A stretch of DNA of 10,717 bases from JBIKLM01 sp044375105 (GTDB lineage: Bacteria > Planctomycetota > UBA1135 > GCA-002686595). The stretch spans positions 1 to 10,717 of the forward strand of contig JBILNK010000153.1 of assembly GCA_044375105.1 (NCBI GenBank), in the 5' to 3' direction. A model generated the notes under the pieces. It was not told the origin of the DNA, did no database searches, and saw only the letters and a list, made by a program, of their open reading frames with translations. Each line of letters starts with the position of its first letter. The stretch's first letter is position 1. The position numbers and the translations under genes were made by a program. Shown here one piece after another: positions 1 to 7,986 of the stretch.

Positions 1-1564
1 GCAGCGCCGGGTCGCTGCCGTGGCCCGGGGGCAGCAGCAGGGTCCCGTCGAGGGCCAGCCCGTCGCGGGCCGGGATCGACAAGCGCAGGGGATCGACCAT
101 CGACAGTGCCGGCGCTTGGCCGCGGTCGGCCTGGCCGAAATCGAACACGGTCTTGCCGGTCGCACCCTCGATCAGACGCCGGCGCGGGGGCTGGTCCAGG
201 GCCGACCAGGTATCGATCGCCAGGCGCCCGTCCGGCGAGAACTCGAGCTCGTGGCTGCCAGCCTCGAGGGTGATACGCTCGGGCGCGCCGCCCTCCAGGG
301 AGACCCGATAGACGTGGCGGTCGATGGCCCCGTCGCGGGTGCCCTCGAACCACAGGCAGCCGGCCGCCTCGTCCAAGCGCAGCAGGCTGCGCACCTGCCA
401 CTCGCCCTCGGTCAGGGCCCGGCAGCCGGAGCCGTCGGCGGCGTAGCGGTACAGGTGGTTGTAGCCGCTGCGCTCCGAGAACCACAGGAAGCCCCCATCG
501 GCGAGGAAGCGTGGGGACTCCGGCCGATTGACCCAGGTGGGCGAGGTCTCTTCGATCAGCCGGCGCACCGCGCCCGTCGCCGGATCGCCGACGCACAGGG
601 TGGCGCCGGTCTGGATGCGATCCTGCACCGAGAACCAGACCGCCGAGCTATCCGGAGCCCAGTCGACGCGCACGATCAGGCGATCCTGGGGAAAACTCTC
701 CAGGTCGAACCAGCGCACCGTCTGGTCCGCGAAGCGATAGACCGCCAGGCTGGCGGTCGGGTTGGGCTCGCCGACCTTGGGGTAGCGCGTGGTTTCGACG
801 AGCACGCCACGGTTGGTCTCGCGGGCCCCGGGCGGCACGTGATCGACGACGGTGAAGCTCGGAACCGCCTGCTCGTCGAGGCGCAGCCAGCAGATCGCCG
901 AGCCGTCGGGAGCCCACCAATAGCCGCGGAAGTCGCCGCGCCCGTAGAGCTCCTCCTGATAGACCCAATCGAGGATTCCGTCGAGCAGCTCGGGCTCGCC
1001 GTCCCCGGAGAGGTTCTTGGGCGCTTCGCCCGCGGCCAGACCCGCGACCCACAGATCGCCGCCGAGCACGAAGGCCAGGCGCTGGCCGGCGCTGTCGGCG
1101 GCCACCTCGGCGACCTCCCCGGCGGGCACGTCGAGGGGCAGGTAGCGCACGCGGCCCTGATCGCCGGCGCGCGCCACCTCGAGGCGCCCCTCGCGCACCC
1201 GCCAGGGCCGCGCCGGCTCGGCGTCCGGGTCGGCCGGAACTTCGCCCGCCGGCGCCGCGGCCCCCGCCTCGTCGGCCGCGAGCGACACGAGCACGCCGCG
1301 CTCGAGATCCAAGCGCTGCTGCTCGCTGCCCTTGCTGACGCGCACCGAGCCATCGGCCTCGAAGCGCACGCGCGGCAGCGCGCCCGCTTGGCCCGCCCCC
1401 GAAAGCACGTCCTCGAGGGTCAGGAGCCGCGGGGCGATCGCGGCCTGGGCTGCCTCTTGAGGCCCGGGCGCAGAGGCGGTCAGCGCCGGGGAAGCGCCCG
1501 CGGGCAGGCCGGAGATCAGCAGCAACAGGGCGGCGCGCAGGGAGCAGGCGGAGGGGCTCGGCAT
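1..1564 (-). CDS. Dipeptidyl-peptidase-IV-type S9 family peptidase, N-terminal part (cut by left window edge)
   Basis: Secreted serine exopeptidase of the DPP-IV (S9B) type, expected to remove dipeptides from peptide N-termini. I translated the minus strand from the ATG at 1564 and it stays open to the edge (521 residues visible). Residues 1-25 look like a Sec signal peptide: a short n-region with Arg10, the hydrophobic run AALLLLISGL, then an Ala/Gly-rich cleavage region. Residues about 150-490 match the DPP-IV beta-propeller domain. The signature DWVYQEELYGR (199-209) carries Glu204-Glu205, the pair that in DPP-IV anchors the substrate amino terminus. It is followed by YWWAPDGS (215-222), TRYPKVGEPNP (259-269) and WFSERSGYNHLY (361-372), all typical of the family. 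The alpha/beta-hydrolase domain begins near residue 490; the Ser-Asp-His triad lies outside the window and cannot be checked. I see no clear Shine-Dalgarno. The gene diverges from the MFS gene. Substrate preference for Pro or Ala is inferred from family only. Confidence 0.93.
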   Translation of the reverse strand, partial: MPSPSACSLRAALLLLISGLPAGASPALTASAPGPQEAAQAAIAPRLLTLEDVLSGAGQAGALPRVRFEADGSVRVSKGSEQQRLDLERGVLVSLAADEAGAAAPAGEVPADPDAEPARPWRVREGRLEVARAGDQGRVRYLPLDVPAGEVAEVAADSAGQRLAFVLGGDLWVAGLAAGEAPKNLSGDGEPELLDGILDWVYQEELYGRGDFRGYWWAPDGSAICWLRLDEQAVPSFTVVDHVPPGARETNRGVLVETTRYPKVGEPNPTASLAVYRFADQTVRWFDLESFPQDRLIVRVDWAPDSSAVWFSVQDRIQTGATLCVGDPATGAVRRLIEETSPTWVNRPESPRFLADGGFLWFSERSGYNHLYRYAADGSGCRALTEGEWQVRSLLRLDEAAGCLWFEGTRDGAIDRHVYRVSLEGGAPERITLEAGSHELEFSPDGRLAIDTWSALDQPPRRRLIEGATGKTVFDFGQADRGQAPALSMVDPLRLSIPARDGLALDGTLLLPPGHGSDPAL

Positions 1565-1975
1565 GGTCGTTGGAGCGGGGTGGGCGACCCTTGTACGCCG
1601 GGCGGCAGCCGCTGGGAACGGTCCGCTGCCAGCCAGCGGGCCCGCGGCGGGCGGCAACCCCGGCGCGAGGGGGCAGCGGCGCCAGGGCGCGACGCGACGG
1701 CGGCCGCGCGGCGAGGCCGCCCCGCGCGCCGATCGGCCCGCGAAGCCTGGCGCGCCGCGCCCGCCCCGTTGCGCTCGCCCGGCAGGCCCGCTCCCGCCGC
1801 CCGCCCAACACGCCCAACACGCCCAACCCGCGCTGCGCCGGCTCCGAGCGACCAAGCGCGCCGCCCCGGCGCCCAGGGGCTTCCCGCACACGACCCCGCT
1901 GCCCAGTGGGCCCGCGCCGCGCTCGGCCGCTCGCCGAGCCAGCGCTACCTTGTGCGGCCCTCGCAGCGCGCCTCC
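1565..1975. other. Divergent intergenic spacer between the S9 peptidase and MFS genes
   Basis: About 410 bases between two divergent starts, extremely GC-rich, with no convincing protein in any frame. Open frames run through it on both strands but have arginine/alanine/proline-rich, family-less translations. It should hold promoters for both genes, but I find no clear -35/-10 pair. The best hint is a TACCTT at 1946-1951 on the plus strand, which is weak. It contains one short tandem repeat, listed separately. Confidence 0.6.
1802..1828. repeat. Three tandem copies of a 9-bp unit (CGCCCAACA)
   Basis: CGCCCAACA occurs at 1802-1810 and 1811-1819, with a third copy ending in C at 1820-1828. It lies in the divergent spacer. 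It could be a small direct-repeat operator or simple slippage in GC-rich DNA; nothing else supports a regulatory role. Confidence 0.5.
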
Positions 1976-3343
1976 GTGTCCAGCCGAAGCCCCCTCCTGC
2001 GCCGCGACCTCCGGCTGATCACGGTCGACGGCCTGGTCTTCAGCGCCATGGTGGGCCTGGGCGAGACCTGGATCGCGGCCTTCGTGCTGGCCTGCGGACT
2101 GGGAGCGCAGGTCTCGGGCCTGGTCGCGGTCGTGCCGATGGTGGCCGGGGCCCTGCTCGGACTGGCCTCGACCCGCGCCGTGCGCCGCCTGCGCTCGCGG
2201 CGCGCCTGGGTGGTCCTGTGCGCGGCCCTGCAGGCCCTGGCCCTGTTCGGGCTGGCGGCGGCGGCCTGGTCCGAACGCACGCCGGCCGCCGTGGCCTTCG
2301 CCCTGGCAGCCGTGTATTGGGCCGGCGGCCTGGCCACCGGCCCGGCCTGGAACGCCTGGATCGAAACCCGCGTGCCGCAGCGCATCCGGCCGCGCTATTT
2401 CGGCCGGCGCACGCGCCTGACCCAGGCGGCCGTCTTCGCCGGCCTGCTGTGCGGCGGGCTGTTCCTGCAAGAGGCGCGCCCGGCCGGCGTCGGCACCTGG
2501 CCCTATGCGGTGCTGTTCGGCTTGGCGGGCCTGCTGCGCAGCCTCTCCTGCGTGCTGTTGGCGCGCACCGGCGAGCAGCCGCCGCTGCCCGCGGAACTCG
2601 AGCCCCTCGGCGCGCGGCGCGTGGTCTCGCACCTGCTGAAAGCCTCCGACGCGCGCTTCCTGCTGTACCTGATGGCCATGCAGGTCGCGGTGCAGCTCTC
2701 GGGGCCCTACTTCACGGCCTACATGCTCGCAGAGCTCGAGCTGTCCTACGCCACCTACATGGGGCTGATGGGCACGGCCTATCTCTCGCGCGTGGCCATG
2801 AGCCCGCACCTCGGCGAATACGCCCGCCGCCATGGCGTCTGGCGGCTCCTGTGGCTCGGCGCCCTGGGCATCGTGCCGACCGCCTCCCTGTGGATCGTCA
2901 GCGACGAGCTGCCCTGGCTGTTCGCCACCCAGCTCTACACCGGCATGGCCTGGGGTGCCTTGGAGCTGGCCCAGATGCTGCTGTTGTTCGAGGCCATCCC
3001 GCGCCGCGAGCGCACGGCGGTGCTGGCCCTGTTCAACGTGGCCCACGCCGGCTCCCAGGCCAGCGGCGCCCTGCTGGGCGGCTGGATCCTGGCCACGCGG
3101 GGCGCGCAGGTCGAGACGTACTTCCTGCTGTTCGGCCTGTCGAGCGCCCTGCGCCTCTTGTGCCTCGGCATCCTGCTGGCAGCGCGCCGCCGCGAGGTGC
3201 CTGTGCCGGCCGCGCCCGAGGGCCTGGGCTCGCGCGTGGTCGCGGTGCGGCCCGCCGCCGGGGCCCTCGAGCGGCCGATCCTGGCCAGCCTCGAGACCAC
3301 GCCCGAGGCCGAGGCCGCCGGCGATCCGCCCGCGCGCCCCTGA
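1976..3343 (+). CDS. Major facilitator superfamily (MFS) transporter
   Basis: Inner-membrane secondary transporter, substrate unknown. From the GTG at 1976 it is 455 residues long, with about twelve hydrophobic segments. The first (GLVFSAMVGLGETWIAAFVL, residues 19-38) begins just after the basic stretch LLRRDLRL. The cytoplasmic loop near 138-148 (RPRYFGRRTRL) is an arginine-rich MFS-type loop. Two six-helix halves are separated by a hydrophilic linker at about 198-225, and the tail after about 403 is polar. The start is uncertain. The in-frame ATG at 2048 would destroy the first helix, so I prefer GTG 1976; GTG 1952 (463 residues) is equally possible, and neither has a recognisable Shine-Dalgarno. 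The frame is open far upstream, but that part is antisense to the S9 peptidase and is not coding. The next gene starts 46 bases downstream on the same strand, so co-transcription is plausible. Family assignment is firm; I cannot name a substrate. Confidence 0.88.
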   Translation: MSSRSPLLRRDLRLITVDGLVFSAMVGLGETWIAAFVLACGLGAQVSGLVAVVPMVAGALLGLASTRAVRRLRSRRAWVVLCAALQALALFGLAAAAWSERTPAAVAFALAAVYWAGGLATGPAWNAWIETRVPQRIRPRYFGRRTRLTQAAVFAGLLCGGLFLQEARPAGVGTWPYAVLFGLAGLLRSLSCVLLARTGEQPPLPAELEPLGARRVVSHLLKASDARFLLYLMAMQVAVQLSGPYFTAYMLAELELSYATYMGLMGTAYLSRVAMSPHLGEYARRHGVWRLLWLGALGIVPTASLWIVSDELPWLFATQLYTGMAWGALELAQMLLLFEAIPRRERTAVLALFNVAHAGSQASGALLGGWILATRGAQVETYFLLFGLSSALRLLCLGILLAARRREVPVPAAPEGLGSRVVAVRPAAGALERPILASLETTPEAEAAGDPPARP

Positions 3344-3389
3344 AGCGGGGGGCTGGCGCCGGAAGGGCCGATGGGCCAGGCTCTGGGCC

Positions 3390-5624
3390 ATGCTCCTGAC
3401 CGCCGTGCTGCTGTGCCTCGCCCAGGGCGAGCTGGCCCCCGAGCAGGCCCTGATCGACGCCGCTCGCGACCGGCACGGGGAGCTCGGCGAGCGCGCCGCG
3501 CGCTTCCTGGTGGAGCACATGCCGCCCGGCGACCGGGGGGCCCTGCCGGCGGCCTTCCTGATCGAGAACCTCGAATTGGCCTTCGCCGCCCGGGCCGAGT
3601 TCCCCTGGGCCGCGGCCCTGCCGGAGGAGCGCTTCTTCGAGGACGTGCTGCCCTACGCGGTGCTGGACGAGCCGCGCCATCCCTGGCGCGCCGAGCTGCT
3701 GGAGCTGGCGCGGCCCCTGGTGGCCGAGGCCAAAAGCGCCAGCGAAGCCGCCCAGGCGCTCAACGCGCGCCTGTTCGACCAGTTCGGGCTGCATTACCAC
3801 ACCGGCCGCAAGCGCCCCAACCAGTCCTTCCGCGAATCGCGCGAGCAGGGCAAGGCCACCTGCACCGGGCTTTCGATCGTGCTGGTCGAGGCCTGCCGCG
3901 CGGTCGGCATCCCGGCCCGGGCCGTGGGCACGCCCCTGTGGACCAACGGGCGCGGCAACCACACCTGGGTCGAGATCTGGGACGGGCATTGGCGCTTCAC
4001 CGGGGCCGACGAATACGACCCGGCCGGGCTCGACCGCGGCTGGTTCGTGGGCGATGCGGCCGCGGCGCGCGCCGATCGGCCCGAGCACCGCATCTACGCC
4101 AGCGCCTGGCGGCGCGGGGGGCTGTGTTTTCCGCTGGCCTGGAATCCGCGCTCGGAGGCCGTGGCCGCGGTCGACGTGACCAACCGCTACGCGCGGGCCC
4201 AGGCGCCCAAGGCCGGCATCGAGCTCGGCCTCTGCGCGCTGGAGAGCGGCCAGCGCATCGAGGCGGACGTGCTGTTGCTCGATCCGACCGGCGCCGAACT
4301 CGCCCGCGGTCGCACGCGCGCGGGCCGGGCCGACCTCAACGACCTGCTGCGCTTCGAGCTGCCCCCGGGCCAGACCGGATCCCTGCTGGTCGGCCATGCC
4401 GGAGCCTGGCGCAGCGTCGCCTTGGCCCTCGGCTCCGAGGGCCCGGCGACCCTGGAGCTCGACTGGGGCGCGCTGGAGCCCCTGCCTCCGGCCCTCCAGG
4501 AAATCGAAAGCTGGCTGTGGAAGCCGGCGGCCGAGCGCGGCCCGGCTCCCGAGACGGCCCTCAGCGCGGCCGAAGCGCGGCGCGCCAAGGCGCGGCTCTG
4601 GGACGTGCGGCGCCGCGAGCTGGCCGCCGAGCGCGGCGCGGAGCGCGAAGCGCGCGCGTTGAGCGTCGGCGAGCGCACGCTGCGCTGGAAGGAGCGCCGC
4701 TTCGGCGACGCACCGGCCGGGGCCCGCTCCCTGTGGATCTCGATGCACGGCGGCGGCGGCGCGCCCCCGGAGGTCAACGACCAGCAGTGGGAGAACCAGA
4801 TCCGGCTATACGAGCCGGCCGAGGGCTGGTACGTGGCCCCGCGGGCGCCCGGCGACACCTGGAACCTGTGGCACGAGGCCCACGTGGACGGGCTGCTGAC
4901 GCGTTTGATCGAGAACTTCGTGGTGCTCGAGGGCGTCGATCCCGAGCGGGTCTACCTGCTCGGCTATTCGGCCGGCGGCGACGGCGTCTGGCAATTGGCC
5001 CCGCGTCTGGCCGACCGCTTTGCGGCGGCGGCCATGATGGCCGGGCACCCCAACGAAGCCCAGCTCGACGGGCTCTCGAACCTGCCCTTCGCGCTGCTGA
5101 TGGGCGCCGAGGACAAAGCCTACGGCCGCGCCGCGGTGGCCAGTGAACGGGCTCAGCAGCTGGCATCCCTGGCCGCCGCGCACCCCGGCGAATACCCGCA
5201 TTTCGTGCGCATCTATCCGGGCCTCGGCCATTGGATGCAGCGCCAGGACGCCGAGGCCCTGCCTTGGATGGCGGGCTTCACGCGCCGCTCCTGGCCGCGC
5301 CGGCTGGTCTGGCTGCAGGACGACGTGACCCACGGCCGGGCCTATTGGCTGGGCCTGCCGGCGGAGCTGGCAGAGCCCGGCCGGCGCGTGGAAGCCGAAG
5401 TCGACGGCCAGCGCATTCAGATCCGCTCGCCGGGCCTGACCGCCGTGGAGCTCTGGCTCGACGACGCCCTGCTGGACCTCGACCAGCCCCTCGAGGTCTG
5501 GATCGAGGGCCAGCGCCGCTTTTCCGGCACGGTCCAGCGCTCGGCGCGGGTCCTGTGGGATCAGCTCGCGCAGCGGGCCGATCCGCGCCTGCTGGCCGCG
5601 GCGCGGCTGGAGCTCGACCGGTGA
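3390..5624 (+). CDS. Exported bifunctional protein: transglutaminase-like domain fused to an alpha/beta hydrolase
   Basis: 744 residues from the ATG at 3390, the only usual start codon after the MFS stop that keeps the leader. Residues 1-13 (MLLTAVLLCLAQG) look like a very short signal sequence. Residues about 110-240 form a transglutaminase-like (papain-fold) domain: Cys158 in KATCTGLS, His191 in GNHTWVEIWDGHW and Asp207 in FTGADEYDP give the expected Cys-His-Asp order. After a linker (about 260-440) comes an alpha/beta hydrolase at about 445-630: HGGGG at 453-457 (oxyanion hole), nucleophile Ser527 in LLGYSAGGDG, Asp575 in MGAEDKAYG and His614 in GLGHWM, so a complete triad. A small C-terminal domain (about 635-744) reads like the beta-rich tail of related hydrolases. 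Both active sites look intact. The bacterial transglutaminase fold may act as a peptidase or amidase instead of a cross-linker, and the hydrolase as an esterase; substrates are unknown. It follows the MFS gene by 46 bases with only a weak Shine-Dalgarno. Confidence 0.9.
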   Translation: MLLTAVLLCLAQGELAPEQALIDAARDRHGELGERAARFLVEHMPPGDRGALPAAFLIENLELAFAARAEFPWAAALPEERFFEDVLPYAVLDEPRHPWRAELLELARPLVAEAKSASEAAQALNARLFDQFGLHYHTGRKRPNQSFRESREQGKATCTGLSIVLVEACRAVGIPARAVGTPLWTNGRGNHTWVEIWDGHWRFTGADEYDPAGLDRGWFVGDAAAARADRPEHRIYASAWRRGGLCFPLAWNPRSEAVAAVDVTNRYARAQAPKAGIELGLCALESGQRIEADVLLLDPTGAELARGRTRAGRADLNDLLRFELPPGQTGSLLVGHAGAWRSVALALGSEGPATLELDWGALEPLPPALQEIESWLWKPAAERGPAPETALSAAEARRAKARLWDVRRRELAAERGAEREARALSVGERTLRWKERRFGDAPAGARSLWISMHGGGGAPPEVNDQQWENQIRLYEPAEGWYVAPRAPGDTWNLWHEAHVDGLLTRLIENFVVLEGVDPERVYLLGYSAGGDGVWQLAPRLADRFAAAAMMAGHPNEAQLDGLSNLPFALLMGAEDKAYGRAAVASERAQQLASLAAAHPGEYPHFVRIYPGLGHWMQRQDAEALPWMAGFTRRSWPRRLVWLQDDVTHGRAYWLGLPAELAEPGRRVEAEVDGQRIQIRSPGLTAVELWLDDALLDLDQPLEVWIEGQRRFSGTVQRSARVLWDQLAQRADPRLLAAARLELDR

Positions 5625-5635
5625 CCCGCGGCGCT

Positions 5636-5650
5636 GGGCCCGTGGCCCTT
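5636..5650. terminator. Possible weak shared terminator between convergent genes
   Basis: GGGCC (5636-5640), loop CGT, GGCCC (5644-5648), then only TT. It sits in the 25-base gap between the convergent fusion enzyme and sbtA. The stem is short and there is no T-tract, so a role in termination is speculative. Confidence 0.25.
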
Positions 5651-6609
5651 CAACTCGTCTGGACGATGCTCAGGTAGATCGGCATGCCCAGGGTGATGTT
5701 GAACGGAAAGGTCAGGCCCAGGGCCATCGGGATGTAGAGGCCCGGGTCGGCCTTGGGCGCCGCCAAACGCATGGCGGCCGGCACGGCGATGTAGCTGGCG
5801 CTGGCCGCCAGCACCGCGAACATGAAGCGGTCGCCGACCATCGGCGTCACGAAGCCGCTGGTCCAGGCCACCAGGCTGCCGTTCAAGAGCGGCGCCAGGA
5901 TCGCCACCAAGACGGCGGCGGCCCCGTGGCGCCTGAAAGCCGCGAAACGGCCGGCCGTGACCATGCCCATCTCCAGCAGGAAGATCGCCAGGAAGCCCTT
6001 GAAGATGTCGGTGGTGAACGGAGCGATGCCCGCCGCCTGGTGCTCTTCGGCGACCAGGCCGATGCCCAGGCTGCCGAGCAGCATCAGCACCGAGCCGTTG
6101 GTCAGGGAATGCACCAGCACGTGGCCCAGGGAGGCCGCCGAACCGCCCGGCTCGCGGCGCTGCAGGAGCAGCATGCCGACCACGATCGCCGGGCTCTCCA
6201 TCAGGGCCATGATCGCCACCATGTGGCCGCCGAAGGTCAACTCCCGGACCTCCAGGAAACTGGTGGCGGCCACGAAGGTCACCGCGCTGACCGAGCCGTA
6301 GGCGGCCGCTACGGCGCCGGCGTTCTGCGGGCCGAGGCGGCGTTCGAGCAGGGCGAACAGATACAGCGGGATCAGCGCCGCCACGGCCATGCCGTAGACC
6401 ACCGAGAGCAAGATCGTGGTGTCGATCTGGCTGTGGGACAGCTCCCGGCCGCCGTTGAAGCCGATGCTGAACAGCAGGTACAGCGAGATGAACTTGACGC
6501 TGTTGGCCGGCACCTCGAGGTCGCTCTTGACCAGCTTGGCGAACACGCCCAGCAGGAAGAACAGCAGGGTCGGGTTGGTGATGCTGTCGGTCAGCAGCCG
6601 GAGATCCAT
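5650..6609 (-). CDS. sbtA: SbtA-family sodium-dependent bicarbonate transporter
   Basis: Inner-membrane sodium/bicarbonate symporter of the SbtA family, best known from cyanobacterial carbon-concentrating systems and also widespread in other bacteria. 319 residues from the ATG at 6609, with about ten membrane segments. Diagnostic stretches are NPTLLFFLLGVFA (12-24), KSDLEVP (28-34), YGSVSAVTFVAATSFLE (104-120), MALMESPAIVVG (134-145), ASYIAVPAAM (271-280) and LGLTFPFNITLGMPIYL (298-314). The serine-rich GSVSAVTF and the ASYIAVPAA stretch lie in the two inverted halves that form the substrate site in known structures. The linker between the halves (about 151-162, RREPGGSAASLG) is short; cyanobacterial SbtA is longer (about 370 residues). 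No sbtB-like PII gene adjoins it. The frame extends far upstream only because of GC content. Expression probably comes from the 210-base gap shared with the divergent asparaginase gene. A role in anaplerotic bicarbonate uptake is inferred. Confidence 0.95.
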   Translation of the reverse strand: MDLRLLTDSITNPTLLFFLLGVFAKLVKSDLEVPANSVKFISLYLLFSIGFNGGRELSHSQIDTTILLSVVYGMAVAALIPLYLFALLERRLGPQNAGAVAAAYGSVSAVTFVAATSFLEVRELTFGGHMVAIMALMESPAIVVGMLLLQRREPGGSAASLGHVLVHSLTNGSVLMLLGSLGIGLVAEEHQAAGIAPFTTDIFKGFLAIFLLEMGMVTAGRFAAFRRHGAAAVLVAILAPLLNGSLVAWTSGFVTPMVGDRFMFAVLAASASYIAVPAAMRLAAPKADPGLYIPMALGLTFPFNITLGMPIYLSIVQTS

Positions 6610-6819
6610 GGCACCCTGGGGGGCAGCGGGGAGGCGGAGGGGGCGGCCTGCGACGGCATGGTGGGCCGGGCGGGGAGCGGAGTCTGATGCGCGGCGCCGG
6701 CGCGGCACAAGGCCCGGCCCGGGATGGCCGCGGCACACCTCGCCGCGGGCGGCCCATTGGCAGCCGGCCGGCTCCGGGCCATGCTGGCCCCGTTCCGCTC
6801 CCCTCCCCAGCTCACCCCG
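6610..6819. other. Divergent intergenic region between sbtA and the glycosylasparaginase gene
   Basis: 210 bases that should contain promoters for both divergent genes. I see no recognisable consensus promoter, riboswitch or operator. In-frame ATGs at 6724 and 6781 lie upstream of the chosen asparaginase start, so the spacer on that side could be shorter than drawn. Confidence 0.5.
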
Positions 6820-7899
6820 ATGCCCCTCGATCGACGCACGCTGCTGACGCTCACCGGAGGCCTGGCGGGCCTCTCGCTGGGCCCCGCCTGCCGCACCCCT
6901 GGCTCCCCGGCCTCCGGCCAGGAGCCGCGCCCGGCCACGCCCGACGAGGGCGCCGCCCACCGCGGCGTGTGCGCGATCGCCTCCGGGAACGGCCTGCCCG
7001 CCACGGAGCGCGCCATGGAGCTGCTGCGCGCGGGCAGCGATGCCGTGGACGCGATCGTGGCCGGCGTCAGCCTGGTGGAGGACGATCCGAACGACATGAC
7101 GGTGGGCCTCGGCGGCCTGCCCAACGAAGACGGCGTGGTGCAGCTCGACGCCTCGGTGATGCACGGGCCCAGCCACCGCGCGGGCTCCGTGGCGGCCCTG
7201 GAGGGCATCCGCAACCCGGTGCAGGTGGCCTTGGCGGTGCTCAAGCGCACCGACCACGTGATGCTGGTCGGCGCCGGCGCCAAACGCTTCGCCCTGGCGC
7301 TCGGCTTCCGCGAGGAGAACCTGCTGACCGAAGCGGCCCGCGAGGCCTGGCTGGCCTGGAAGGCCAACCTCAGCCCGAACGACGACTGGCTCGACGACGG
7401 CCAGGTGCTGCATTCCCGCGGCGAGCGCAAGATCCCCTTCACCACCGGCACGATCCACTGCTCGGCGGTCGACGCCCAGGGCGACCTGGCGGCCTGCACC
7501 TCGACCAGCGGCATGTCCTACAAGCTGCCGGGCCGGGTCGGCGATTCGCCGATCGTGGGCGCCGGCATGTACTGCGACAACGCCGTCGGCGCCGCCGGTG
7601 GCACGGGCCGGGGCGAAGCGATGATCGAGAACTGCGGCGCCCACACCATCGTCAGCGCCATGGAGCGCGGCCTGTCCCCCACCGAGGCCTGCCTGCACCT
7701 GCTGGAGCGCGTGGTCGCGCGCACCCGCCGGCCGCACCTGCTCGATGCGCGCGGCCTGCCCAATTTCCAGCTGATCGTGTACGCGCTGCGCAAGGACGGC
7801 GCCTACGGGGCCGCCTGCCTGCGCGGCCAGGCGACCTTCGCGCTGCACGACGGCCGAGAAAACCGGCTCTTGTTGGCGCCCGGCCTGCTGCCGGCCTGA
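6820..7899 (+). CDS. Glycosylasparaginase family Ntn hydrolase (N4-(beta-N-acetylglucosaminyl)-L-asparaginase type), Tat-exported
   Basis: Self-processing N-terminal-nucleophile amidase of the glycosylasparaginase / isoaspartyl peptidase family. The expected reaction releases aspartate from N-acetylglucosaminyl-asparagine, or cleaves related beta-aspartyl bonds. 359 residues. Key features are NDMTVGLGGLPNEDG (91-105), the alpha-subunit stretch IRNPVQVALAVLKRTDHVML (130-149), and FTTGTIHCSAV (207-217), where Thr211 should become the beta-subunit N-terminal nucleophile after autocleavage of Gly210-Thr211. CTSTSGMSYKLPGRVGDSPI (226-245), GAGMYCDNAVGAAGGTGRGE (247-266) and the late FQLIVYALRKDG complete the beta-subunit. 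I chose ATG 6820 because it gives a compact leader: MPLDRRTLLTLTGGLAGLSL resembles a twin-arginine signal. Cys24 in GPAC could be a poor lipobox, so a lipoprotein is possible. Upstream ATGs (6724, 6781) would put 13-32 extra residues before the RR pair. The motif around Thr is TGTIH, not the HDTIG of human AGA. Confidence 0.92.
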   Translation: MPLDRRTLLTLTGGLAGLSLGPACRTPGSPASGQEPRPATPDEGAAHRGVCAIASGNGLPATERAMELLRAGSDAVDAIVAGVSLVEDDPNDMTVGLGGLPNEDGVVQLDASVMHGPSHRAGSVAALEGIRNPVQVALAVLKRTDHVMLVGAGAKRFALALGFREENLLTEAAREAWLAWKANLSPNDDWLDDGQVLHSRGERKIPFTTGTIHCSAVDAQGDLAACTSTSGMSYKLPGRVGDSPIVGAGMYCDNAVGAAGGTGRGEAMIENCGAHTIVSAMERGLSPTEACLHLLERVVARTRRPHLLDARGLPNFQLIVYALRKDGAYGAACLRGQATFALHDGRENRLLLAPGLLPA

Positions 7900-7927
7900 T
7901 CGGCGCGGGCGCCGGGCGCGCCGGATC
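7898..7927. terminator. Hairpin after the glycosylasparaginase gene, candidate shared terminator
   Basis: CGGCGCG (7901-7907) pairs with CGCGCCG (7917-7923) across a 9-base loop. GAT (7898-7900) and ATC (7925-7927) extend the stem past one unpaired G. It overlaps the stop codon and lies in the gap between convergent genes. There is no T-tract on either side, so it would be an atypical terminator or a 3'-end stabilising structure. Confidence 0.35.
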
Positions 7928-7986
7928 GCCGGCAGCCCCACTGCAACTCTGGCTGGTCGACGATCGCGCGCTGCGCCCACCGACCG

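Noticed and set aside
648..1889. Minus-strand 413-codon open frame overlapping the S9 peptidase
   Set aside because: Composition is almost entirely Arg/Ala/Gly. It is in another frame of the same strand as the recognisable peptidase.
20..1975. Plus-strand open frame continuous with the MFS gene, suggesting a large N-terminal extension
   Set aside because: It is antisense to the S9 peptidase, which has clear DPP-IV motifs. The translation is Arg/Ala/Gly/Pro-rich with no family, as expected from a GC-rich shadow frame.
3033..4748. Minus-strand 571-codon frame under the MFS and fusion genes
   Set aside because: Shadow of two genes with recognisable domains; it has no motif or start signal of its own.
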